Source of the DNA: Actinomycetes bacterium
Lineage (GTDB): Bacteria; Actinomycetota; Actinomycetes; Actinomycetales; Cellulomonadaceae
Direction: 5' to 3'
Length of the DNA: 17,165 bases
Assembly (NCBI GenBank): GCA_023461115.1
Contig: JAEWOA010000263.1
Coordinates: forward strand, 1-17,165
The translations under genes were made by a program, and so were the position numbers. Below are positions 7,724 to 14,031 of the stretch, piece after piece. Under the pieces are notes generated by a model, which made no database searches, was not told the origin of the DNA, and was given only the letters and a program-made list of their open reading frames with translations. Numbering within the stretch: position 1 is the stretch's first letter; each line of letters opens with the position of its first letter.

Positions 7724-8908
7724 ATGCTCCGGATCGCGCCCGCCCTCCAGCACTACGACTGGGGCTCGACCGACGCGCTTCCGGACCTCCTGAACGTGCC
7801 CGGCGGCCAGCCCGTCGCCGAGGCGTGGTTCGGCGCCCACGCGAGCGCGCCGTCCGTCGTCGACGGCGGGGCGGGCCTCGACGCGCTCATCGCGGCGGAC
7901 CCCGCGGCGGCGCTCGGCCAGGACGTCGTCGTCCGCTTCGGCCCGCAGCTTCCGTACCTGCTCAAGGTGATCGCGGCGGTGCAGCCGCTCTCGTTGCAGG
8001 TGCACCCGACGAGGTCGCGCGCCGCCGAGGGCTACGCGCGTGAGGACGCCGCGGGGGTGCCGGTGGAGTCCGCGATCCGCAACTACCGCGACCTCAACCA
8101 CAAGCCCGAGATGGCGTACGCGCTGACCCGGCTCGAGGCGATGGTCGGCTTCCGCGCCCCGCGGCGCGCGGCCGAGCTCCTGGTCGGGCTCGACAGCCCG
8201 CTCGCGGCCGGGCTGCGGGAGCGGCTCGTCGAGCGGCCCGACGCGCACGGCATGCGCGCGGCATTCGAATGGCTGATGGCGCCGGACACCCGGCCCGGCG
8301 CCGACGCGCTCGCGGAGTTCGCGGTGGCGTGCGCGAGCCGAGTGCACGCCGGCTCGCCGTCACCGCGCACCGACCGCACCGTGATCCGGCTGCACGCGCT
8401 GTACCCGGACGACCCCGGCGCGGTCACGTCTGTGTTGCTCAACCCCGTGACGCTCCGTCCCGGCGAAGCGCTGTTCATCCCCGCGGGCGCCGTGCACGCG
8501 TACCTCGAGGGCACGGCCGTGGAGATCATGGCCAACTCCGACAACGTGCTGCGCGCGGGCCTGACCAGCAAGCACGTCGACCTGCCCGAGCTCCTCGACA
8601 ACCTGGACTCGGTCGCCGCGCCGCCCATCCGGATCGCGCCCGAGCACGTGTTCACCCACACCGACGTGTTCTACGCGCCGGTCGACGACTTCGAGCTCTC
8701 CGTGACGACTCTCCTGCGGGACAGCCCCACACGCGTGCCCGGGCGCGGGCCGCGCATCCTGCTGTGCCTCGAGGGCAACGTGCGCGTGTGCGACGCCCAA
8801 GGCGTCGAGCTCGAGCTGGCGCGGGGTCAGTCGGCGTTCGTGCCCGCGGGCGACGGCGCGCTCACGGCGAGCGGCGACGGCACGCTCATTCAGGCCGACG
8901 TGCCGTGA
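7724..8908 (+). CDS. manA: Mannose-6-phosphate isomerase, class I
   Basis: Zinc enzyme interconverting fructose 6-phosphate and mannose 6-phosphate, the entry point to GDP-mannose and mannosylated envelope polymers; cytoplasmic. It has 394 residues, normal for type I enzymes. The cupin metal ligands are visible: Q92 and H94 in LQVHP, E129 in NHKPEM and H258 in PAGAVHAYLEG. The N-terminal LQHYDWGS and the AEAWFGAH segment are also typical. A second jelly-roll fills the C-terminal third (about 310-390). The start at 7724 is supported by a -10 element six bases upstream. The gene follows a kinase gene by nine bases but probably has its own promoter. Its 3' end overlaps the convergent gtrA-like gene by 23 bases, leaving no room for a terminator between them. 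It fits the nearby glycosyltransferase and exporter genes as a precursor supplier (inference). Confidence 0.96.
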   Translation: MLRIAPALQHYDWGSTDALPDLLNVPGGQPVAEAWFGAHASAPSVVDGGAGLDALIAADPAAALGQDVVVRFGPQLPYLLKVIAAVQPLSLQVHPTRSRAAEGYAREDAAGVPVESAIRNYRDLNHKPEMAYALTRLEAMVGFRAPRRAAELLVGLDSPLAAGLRERLVERPDAHGMRAAFEWLMAPDTRPGADALAEFAVACASRVHAGSPSPRTDRTVIRLHALYPDDPGAVTSVLLNPVTLRPGEALFIPAGAVHAYLEGTAVEIMANSDNVLRAGLTSKHVDLPELLDNLDSVAAPPIRIAPEHVFTHTDVFYAPVDDFELSVTTLLRDSPTRVPGRGPRILLCLEGNVRVCDAQGVELELARGQSAFVPAGDGALTASGDGTLIQADVP

Positions 8909-9401
8909 CCGGCGCGGGCTCCTGCTCGGCCGCGTGCTGCGCGCCGCCCGGCCCATCCGGCCCGCCGGTGAACACCCAGCGCTTGTAGCCGAAGTACCGC
9001 AGGATCGTGCCGAGCGCGATGCCCAGGATGTTGGCGGTGTTGTCCGGCAGCGGGCCGTCCAGGTGCAGCACGTACTGCGAGAACGCGAGCGGCGCGGCGC
9101 CGATCACCAGGCCGGCGACGTTGACGGCGCCATAGAGCACCAGCTCGCGCCCGCGCCGCGACGTGCGGTGCGACGAGAACGTCCAGAGCCGGTTGCCGAT
9201 CCACGACACGAGCGTGGCGACGATCGTCGAGACGACCTTGGCGGTGATCGGCTTCTCGTCGAGCAGGCCGCCGGGCCCGAACCGCAGCAGGTTGTACAGC
9301 CCGACGTCCACCACGAACGCCGCGCCCCCCACCGAGAGGAAGCGCGCGATCTCCACGAGTCGGCCCGAGCTGAGCCAGCGGTCGAGCGCCGGGTTCGTCA
9401 C
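8886..9401 (-). CDS. GtrA-family small membrane protein
   Basis: A 171-residue integral membrane protein with four hydrophobic helices: about 18-42, 52-75, 86-112 and 122-143. The family motif NRLWTF after helix 2 and the closing YKRWVF after helix 4 match the GtrA/DPMS-like fold. The C-terminal tail of about 25 residues is Gly/Pro/Ala-rich and probably disordered. GtrA proteins are thought to take part in moving or presenting polyprenyl-phosphate-linked sugars for cell-surface polysaccharide modification; biochemical proof is limited. I chose GTG at 9401 because the family sequence begins there and a TATCCT -10 lies seven bases upstream; the frame stays open beyond this, overlapping purK antisense. 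It converges on manA (23-bp overlap) and is divergent from purK. A GtrA-like gene divergent from purK-purE is also found in Mycobacterium (from memory). Confidence 0.88.
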   Translation of the reverse strand: MTNPALDRWLSSGRLVEIARFLSVGGAAFVVDVGLYNLLRFGPGGLLDEKPITAKVVSTIVATLVSWIGNRLWTFSSHRTSRRGRELVLYGAVNVAGLVIGAAPLAFSQYVLHLDGPLPDNTANILGIALGTILRYFGYKRWVFTGGPDGPGGAQHAAEQEPAPVTARRPE

Positions 9402-9414
9402 GGTGGCGAGGATA
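9402..9414 (-). promoter_or_regulatory. -10 element of a leaderless promoter for the GtrA-like gene
   Basis: On the minus strand TATCCT (9414-9409) is followed by seven bases and GTG at 9401. No Shine-Dalgarno is present. With a 17-bp spacer the matching -35 would fall at 9432-9437, on top of the purK -10. Confidence 0.5.
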
Positions 9415-9429
9415 GCCCCGCACGCTGGG

Positions 9430-9443
9430 TAGGGTGGGCGCCC
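9430..9443 (+). promoter_or_regulatory. -10 element of a probable leaderless purK promoter
   Basis: TAGGGT (9430-9435) is followed by eight bases and GTG at 9444. No Shine-Dalgarno is present. With a 17-bp spacer the -35 would fall at 9407-9412, over the -10 of the divergent gtrA-like gene. Confidence 0.42.
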
Positions 9444-10640
9444 GTGAGTGCTCCTGTGGTGGCGGTGGTGGGTGGTGGCCAGCTGGCCCGGATGATGGCG
9501 CCGGCGGCGACCGCCCTCGGGGTGCGGCTGCGGGTGCTCGTCGAGAGCCCGGCCGCGTCGGCCGCGCAGGTGGTCGTCGACGCGCCCGTGGGGGCCGCGT
9601 CCGACGAGGCCGCGATCCGCGCGCTCGCCGACGGCGCCGACGCGCTCACCTTCGAGCACGAGCACGTGCCGAACGCGTTGCTGGACTCGCTCGCCGCGAG
9701 CGGCCACGCGGTGCGGCCCGGCGCCGCCGCGCTCGTGCACGCACAGGACAAGATCGTGATGCGCCGGCGTCTGTCCGAGCTCGGCGTCCCCTGCCCGCGG
9801 TGGGCCCCGATCGAGTCAGCCGACGACCTGGGGGAGTTCCTCGCGCAGGTCGGCGGGGTCGCGGTGGCCAAGACCGCGCGCGGCGGGTACGACGGCAAGG
9901 GCGTGCGGGTGGTGCGCGACGCGCACGGCGCCGACGACTGGCTCGCCGCCGCCGCCCAGCCCGGCGGGGTGCCCGTGCTCGCGGAGGAGAAGGTGCCGTT
10001 CCGGCGCGAGCTCGCGGTCCTGGTGGCGCGCCGCCCGTCGGGCGAGCTGCGCACGTGGCCCGTCGTCGAGTCCGTGCAACGGGACGGCGTGTGCGCCGAG
10101 GTGGTGGCGCCCGCGCCCGACCTGCACCCGGACACGCGCGCGCAGGCGCTGGACGTCGCTGAGCGGGTGGCGCAGGGGCTGGGCGTCGTGGGCGTGCTCG
10201 CGGTCGAGCTTTTCGAGGTCGACGGTGAGAGTGCTGGTCACGGCGACGCCCCGCGCGTCCTGGTCAACGAGCTCGCGATGCGTCCCCACAACTCGGGCCA
10301 CTGGACCATCGACGGCGCCGTGACCAGCCAGTTCGAGCAGCACCTGCGCGCGGTGCTCGACCTGCCGCTCGGCGCCACCGAGGCCCGCGCGCCCTGGACG
10401 GTGATGTCGAACGTCCTGGGCAGCACGCTCGACGAGCTCACCGACGCCCTGCCGGCGCTCGCCGCCGCTGACCCGGGCGCCAAGGTGCACCTGTACGGCA
10501 AGGAGGTCCGCGCCGGCCGCAAGCTCGGGCACGTCACGGTGTGCGGCGACGACCTGGCGTCGGTCCGGGCCCGCGCGTCGGCCGCGGCCGCGCTGCTGCG
10601 GGGCGAGAATGGCGGCGGTCGAGTGGACGGAGGACTCTGA
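9444..10640 (+). CDS. purK: N5-carboxyaminoimidazole ribonucleotide synthase
   Basis: ATP-grasp enzyme converting aminoimidazole ribonucleotide, bicarbonate and ATP to N5-carboxy-AIR in purine synthesis; cytoplasmic. It has 398 residues, slightly longer than the E. coli enzyme but normal for actinobacteria. N-terminal PreATP-grasp domain with GGGQLARMM (10-18); ATP-grasp lobe with AQDKIVMRRRL, the lysine/glycine-rich nucleotide loop KTARGGYDGKGVRVV, EEKVPFRRELAVLVAR, and the C-terminal NELAMRPHNSGHWTIDGA signature. The frame is open far upstream (from 8934), but that part is only antisense to the gtrA-like gene; GTG at 9444 gives the family N-terminus and lies eight bases after a TANNNT hexamer. 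The stop TGA overlaps the purE ATG by one base, so purK-purE form a coupled operon in reaction order. Confidence 0.96.
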   Translation: MSAPVVAVVGGGQLARMMAPAATALGVRLRVLVESPAASAAQVVVDAPVGAASDEAAIRALADGADALTFEHEHVPNALLDSLAASGHAVRPGAAALVHAQDKIVMRRRLSELGVPCPRWAPIESADDLGEFLAQVGGVAVAKTARGGYDGKGVRVVRDAHGADDWLAAAAQPGGVPVLAEEKVPFRRELAVLVARRPSGELRTWPVVESVQRDGVCAEVVAPAPDLHPDTRAQALDVAERVAQGLGVVGVLAVELFEVDGESAGHGDAPRVLVNELAMRPHNSGHWTIDGAVTSQFEQHLRAVLDLPLGATEARAPWTVMSNVLGSTLDELTDALPALAAADPGAKVHLYGKEVRAGRKLGHVTVCGDDLASVRARASAAAALLRGENGGGRVDGGL

Positions 10641-11182
10641 TGGCTGCACACGCCCTCGTCGGGATCGTCATGGGCTCGGACTCGGACTGGCCCGTCATGG
10701 AGGCCGCCGCGTCCGCGCTCGCGGAGTTCGACGTGCCCGTGGAGGTCGACGTCGTCTCGGCGCACCGCCAGCCCGAGAAGATGGTCGAGTACGGCCGCAG
10801 CGCCGCCGAGCGCGGGCTGCGCGTGATCGTCGCCGGGGCCGGCGGCGCCGCCCACCTGCCCGGCATGCTCGCCGCGGTCACGCCGCTGCCCGTCGTCGGA
10901 GTGCCCGTGCCGCTCGCGCACCTCGACGGCCTGGACTCGCTGCTCTCGATCGTGCAGATGCCCGCAGGCGTGCCGGTCGCGACCGTCTCGGTGGGCGGCG
11001 CGCGCAACGCCGGGCTGCTGGCGGCACGGATCCTCGCGTCGGGGACGGACCCGCTGGCCGAGGGGTTGCGCGCGCGCATGGTCGAGTTCCAGGCGGGCCT
11101 GCGTGCCCAGGCAGACGCCAAGGGCGAGCGGCTCCGGGCGCTCTCGTCGGGCCAGACGCCCACGGGCTTCCAGGCGCGCTGA
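10640..11182 (+). CDS. purE: N5-carboxyaminoimidazole ribonucleotide mutase (class I PurE)
   Basis: Moves the carboxylate of N5-CAIR to C4 to give CAIR, the step after PurK; a cytoplasmic homo-oligomer. It has 180 residues, full length. Class I marks are clear: MGSDSDWPVM near the N-terminus, SAHRQP holding the catalytic histidine (most relatives have SAHRTP), AGAGGAAHLPGM and PVVGVPV. I chose ATG at 10640 because it begins the conserved sequence, overlaps the purK stop (TGATG) and has GGAGG at 10629-10633, six bases upstream; the frame is open about 33 codons further, into purK. It converges on the LCP gene with only 21 bases between stop codons, and I see no good terminator there. Confidence 0.96.
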   Translation: MAAHALVGIVMGSDSDWPVMEAAASALAEFDVPVEVDVVSAHRQPEKMVEYGRSAAERGLRVIVAGAGGAAHLPGMLAAVTPLPVVGVPVPLAHLDGLDSLLSIVQMPAGVPVATVSVGGARNAGLLAARILASGTDPLAEGLRARMVEFQAGLRAQADAKGERLRALSSGQTPTGFQAR

Positions 11183-11203
11183 GCGCAGTCCACGGCGGGC
11201 CGG

Positions 11204-12565
11204 TCAGCCCTGCGGGATGCCGCCGACCTTGCCGGGCGGCAGCTTGCCGTCGCGGATCGCCGCCCAGAACGCGGGGGCCTGGTCCTCGTCGAGCAGGACG
11301 GTCGAGCCGACGCGCCCCGGGCGGTAGTTCAAGTCCGCGATCGGGGGCGTGCCCGTGATGCCCTCGGGGCCGTTCGCGGCACGGAACGCGAGCGCGAGCC
11401 GGCCGATGTCGAGGATCCCGCTGTCGTCGTCGACCGTGAGCGCACCCGTCCCGGCCTTGACGAGCGCGACCTGTTGCGACGGGTGCTTGACCAGCTCGCC
11501 GAACTTGATCTGCGACATCACGGCGCTGATCAGCTGCCGCTGCCGCTTGGCGCGCCCGATGTCGCCCTCCGGGTCCGCCTTGCGCATGCGCGCGAACGCG
11601 AGCGCCTGCGTGCCGCCGACCGTGTGGCAGCCCGCGGTCCAGGTGAGCTTGGAGTCGCGGTCGTCGACGTCCTTGTCGTAGCAGAGCCGGACCCCGCCGA
11701 CTCCGTCGACCACGTGCTGCACCCCGCCCATGCCGATCTCCGCGTAGTGGTCGATCGTCAGGCCGGTCAGCCCTTCCACGGTCTGCACCAGGAGCGGCGG
11801 CCCACCCCAGGCGTACGCCGAGTTCAGCTTGCTCGGGTCGTGCCCGGGGATCTGCGTGTAGGTGTCACGCGGCAGCGAGATCAGCGCGGTGGGGCCGCTG
11901 TCCGGGACGTGCAGCACCAGGATCGTGTCGGTCCGCTCGCCCTCGGTGCCGTCGTCCTTCACCGAGCCGTCCGCGCGGGAGTCCGACCCGGTGAGCAGGT
12001 AGGTGGTGCCCGGCGTGTCCGCGGCGCCCGAGAGCGCGGCGGTGTGCTGTACCTGCTTGTCCGCCCAGATCACCAGGCCGACCGGCCACGCGAGCAGCGC
12101 GACCAGCACCACGGCGAGCGTCAGCACCGTCCACCGCAGCCAGTGGCGGCGCCGGCCGGGCGCGGCTGGCTGTTGCGGCGTGGTGGCGCGTTGCGACGAG
12201 GGTCCCCGGTCGGGCCGTGTGGCCGACGACGACGACCCGCGCGCACCCGACGAGGCCGAGCGGGGGCTCGACGCCGGCGGCGGTGTCGTCGGGCGCTGCG
12301 CTGACGACGGTGCGGACGACGGTGCGGACGACGGTGCGGACGACGAGCGTGCCGAGCGCGGCGCGGACCCGGCGGGCGGGATCGCGGCCGGAGCCGCGGT
12401 CGGGCGTGCCGGTTGAGCCGGACGTGCCGGTTGGGCGGGGCGCGCTGGTTGAGCCGGGCGTGCCGGTGGGGCCGGCGGCTGGCCGATCCGCACGGCGTCG
12501 TCTGCGCGCGGTCGCGCTCCTGTGCCGCCGGGCGAGAAGCTCGGCGGGCGCTCGTCGGGCTTCAT
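11204..12565 (-). CDS. LytR-CpsA-Psr (LCP) family glycopolymer ligase with a long disordered N-terminus
   Basis: Membrane-anchored phosphotransferase of the kind that moves polyprenyl-linked teichoic acid, capsule or arabinogalactan-like polymers onto peptidoglycan; 453 residues. Residues 1 to about 142 are cytoplasmic by topology and very rich in Pro, Ala, Ser and Arg, with a six-residue PAQPAR repeat and a four-residue SAPS repeat. One helix is at about 143-166, followed by the outside LCP domain (about 184-345). Conserved residues are present: D195/R197 in GSDSR, R233/D234 in SLPRDTY, KLNSAYAWGG, and the Arg-rich FARMRK...RAKRQRQLI helix. Two cysteines (VRLCYD and TAGCHT) are placed like the usual LCP disulfide. 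The ATG at 12565 is ten bases after the stop of the upstream LCP gene, with no strong Shine-Dalgarno, so it is probably co-transcribed and coupled. Confidence 0.93.
   Translation of the reverse strand: MKPDERPPSFSPGGTGARPRADDAVRIGQPPAPPARPAQPARPAQPARPAQPARPTAAPAAIPPAGSAPRSARSSSAPSSAPSSAPSSAQRPTTPPPASSPRSASSGARGSSSSATRPDRGPSSQRATTPQQPAAPGRRRHWLRWTVLTLAVVLVALLAWPVGLVIWADKQVQHTAALSGAADTPGTTYLLTGSDSRADGSVKDDGTEGERTDTILVLHVPDSGPTALISLPRDTYTQIPGHDPSKLNSAYAWGGPPLLVQTVEGLTGLTIDHYAEIGMGGVQHVVDGVGGVRLCYDKDVDDRDSKLTWTAGCHTVGGTQALAFARMRKADPEGDIGRAKRQRQLISAVMSQIKFGELVKHPSQQVALVKAGTGALTVDDDSGILDIGRLALAFRAANGPEGITGTPPIADLNYRPGRVGSTVLLDEDQAPAFWAAIRDGKLPPGKVGGIPQG
12303..12338. repeat. Three exact 12-bp tandem repeats inside the LCP gene
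   Basis: GACGACGGTGCG occurs three times head to tail (12303-12314, 12315-12326, 12327-12338). On the minus strand it encodes the SAPS-SAPS run in the cytoplasmic tail. The unit is a multiple of three, so copy changes keep the reading frame. A looser 18-bp period at about 12405-12480 encodes PAQPAR repeats. This is not a CRISPR: there are no spacers. Confidence 0.8.
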
Positions 12566-12575
12566 CGACGTCGGC

Positions 12576-13844
12576 CTAGCAGGTGGCCGTGGTGTCGTCG
12601 AGGGTGAACGCCTCGCGTCCGGCCTTCTTGGTGGAGCCGGGTGTCGGCGTCACGGGCTCGACGGTCGCCGGCGCGGTCGCGCTCGGGTCCACGGCCGGGA
12701 CGGTCGTGGCCGGCGCGGGCTCCTGCGACGTGCCCGTCAGCATCGGGATGTCCGCGGCCATGTTCGCCCAGATCGTGTCCGCCTCCCCGGTCCACTCGAC
12801 GCGGTAGTGGTTCGCCGGGTACGTCCTGACCGGAATCGTCATGAGGGTGATGTTGCCACCGCGGACCGAGCGCATGCTGTAGGCGAGGCCGGCCATGTCG
12901 TTGACGCTCATCGACGTCGTGAGCGATCGGGACGCTGCGCTGAGCAGCCCCAGCAGGTCGGTCCAGTCCGTGAGGAGGTTCTTGCTCAGCGCCTCCTGCG
13001 CCATCGCCGCCACGAGGCGCTGCTGGTTGCCGATGCGGTTGAGGTCGGACCCGTCGCTCAGGTTGTTCTTGCGCGACCTGGCGAACGCGAGCGCGTCGCG
13101 CCCGCTGAGCTTCTGGTAGCCGGCCGGAAGGTCGAGGTGCGCCTTCTTGTCCTTGATCGCCTGCGGGATGCAGATGTGGACCCCGTTGAGCGCCCGGACC
13201 ATGTGCTGGAAGCCCGCGAAGTCGACCACCGCGAACGCGTCGAGCGCGACGCCCGTGTTCGTCTCGACCGTGAGCCATGCGCACGCGGCGGCGGACTCGA
13301 GGTCGTGGCCCGTGTCATAGCCGTACGCGAAGCCGTTGTTGAACATGTCGACGTCCTGCGCCCACGTCTTCTTGCCGTTGGACGTCGGGCAGGACGGCAG
13401 CTTCACCATCGAGTCACGCGGGATCGAGACCATCTCGACGCGCGATCGATCGGCGGATACGTGCATGACGATGGCGGTGTCGGATCGCATACCGCCCGTG
13501 ACGTTGCCGCCGATCTTGCCGTTCTCCCCGCCGCGCCAGTCGGAGCCCAGCAGCAGGATGTTGACGGGCTTGCCGGCGTTCGGGTCGTCGCCGTGCTCGG
13601 GCGTCTTGCTCGGGGTCGGCCTGGGCTGCTCTGCCCGCGCCAGGAGCCCGGAGATGTCGGCCTGGTTCACGTTGCGGTAGATCATCGCGTACGTGGCGTA
13701 GGCGGCGCTCGCGCCGAAGGCGAGGATCGCGACGGTCACGAGGGAGATGCCCCTCAGGACGCGGTGGGTGCGACGACGGCGCGCGTGGCGGATCCCCGAG
13801 GGGCGCTCTGGCACGGCGTGGCGGGGCGCGAATTTGGCGGGCAC
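12576..13844 (-). CDS. LytR-CpsA-Psr (LCP) family glycopolymer ligase
   Basis: Second LCP enzyme, 422 residues, first gene of the LCP pair. A short basic cytoplasmic N-terminus (RHARRRRTHR) precedes one helix (about 29-51), a linker, and the outside LCP domain from about 92 to 300. Key residues: D102/R104 in LLGSDWRGG, R120/D122 in MRSDTAI, R143/D144 in SIPRDS, and the Arg-containing helix FARSRKNNLSDGSDLNRIGNQQR. The tail is Thr/Pro/Ala-rich and ends in a lone cysteine (DDTTATC). The second cysteine of the usual LCP pair is a tyrosine here (PAGYQKLSG against TAGCHTVGG in the neighbour). The GTG start at 13844 lies seven bases after a TAGGAT -10. It is only distantly similar to its neighbour, so the two are probably not recent duplicates and may attach different polymers or act with different partners (inference). 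Confidence 0.93.
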   Translation of the reverse strand: MPAKFAPRHAVPERPSGIRHARRRRTHRVLRGISLVTVAILAFGASAAYATYAMIYRNVNQADISGLLARAEQPRPTPSKTPEHGDDPNAGKPVNILLLGSDWRGGENGKIGGNVTGGMRSDTAIVMHVSADRSRVEMVSIPRDSMVKLPSCPTSNGKKTWAQDVDMFNNGFAYGYDTGHDLESAAACAWLTVETNTGVALDAFAVVDFAGFQHMVRALNGVHICIPQAIKDKKAHLDLPAGYQKLSGRDALAFARSRKNNLSDGSDLNRIGNQQRLVAAMAQEALSKNLLTDWTDLLGLLSAASRSLTTSMSVNDMAGLAYSMRSVRGGNITLMTIPVRTYPANHYRVEWTGEADTIWANMAADIPMLTGTSQEPAPATTVPAVDPSATAPATVEPVTPTPGSTKKAGREAFTLDDTTATC

Positions 13845-13857
13845 GGGCCCGATCCTA
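13845..13857 (-). promoter_or_regulatory. -10 element of a leaderless promoter for the LCP pair
   Basis: On the minus strand TAGGAT (13857-13852) is followed by seven bases and GTG at 13844. No Shine-Dalgarno and no clear -35 are visible. Confidence 0.5.
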
Positions 13858-13924
13858 TGAATGGCATGGCCTCAGTGCGCGGAGCGCCGGTTGTGGCACG
13901 GTGGAGAAACTGTGCAGATCACGG

Positions 13925-13982
13925 CGCACCTGTGACGACGCCGACCGGCGCCGGATCCCTGCAGGACATCGGTCCAGGTGCG
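13925..13982. repeat. 8-bp inverted repeat in the LCP/glycosyltransferase intergenic region
   Basis: CGCACCTG (13925-13932) and its exact reverse complement CAGGTGCG (13975-13982) face each other across 42 bases between the two divergent operons. The gap 13845-14031 also holds the two -10 elements and a locally less GC-rich stretch (13898-13935); I see no gene in it. The repeat could be a pair of operator half-sites or chance. Confidence 0.35.
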
Positions 13983-14017
13983 GCACCGAGCGCCGCGGGG
14001 GCGTCCGCGCCGTGGGC

Positions 14018-14031
14018 TACCCTGGTCCGCG
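14018..14031 (+). promoter_or_regulatory. -10 element of a probable leaderless promoter for the glycosyltransferase operon
   Basis: TACCCT (14018-14023) is followed by eight bases and ATG at 14032. No Shine-Dalgarno is present. The spacing is one or two bases longer than in the best examples in this window. Confidence 0.42.

Noticed and set aside
6329..8347. 672-codon minus-strand frame opposite the kinase and manA
   Set aside because: Low-complexity Arg/Gly/His composition with no motif, antisense to two clear genes.
8934..9443. Upstream half of the purK frame as a fused domain
   Set aside because: It is antisense to the GtrA-like gene and has no domain; PurK homology begins at 9444.
12303..12338. 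Short tandem repeats as a CRISPR array
   Set aside because: Units are 12 bp with no spacers and encode an in-frame Ser/Ala/Pro run.
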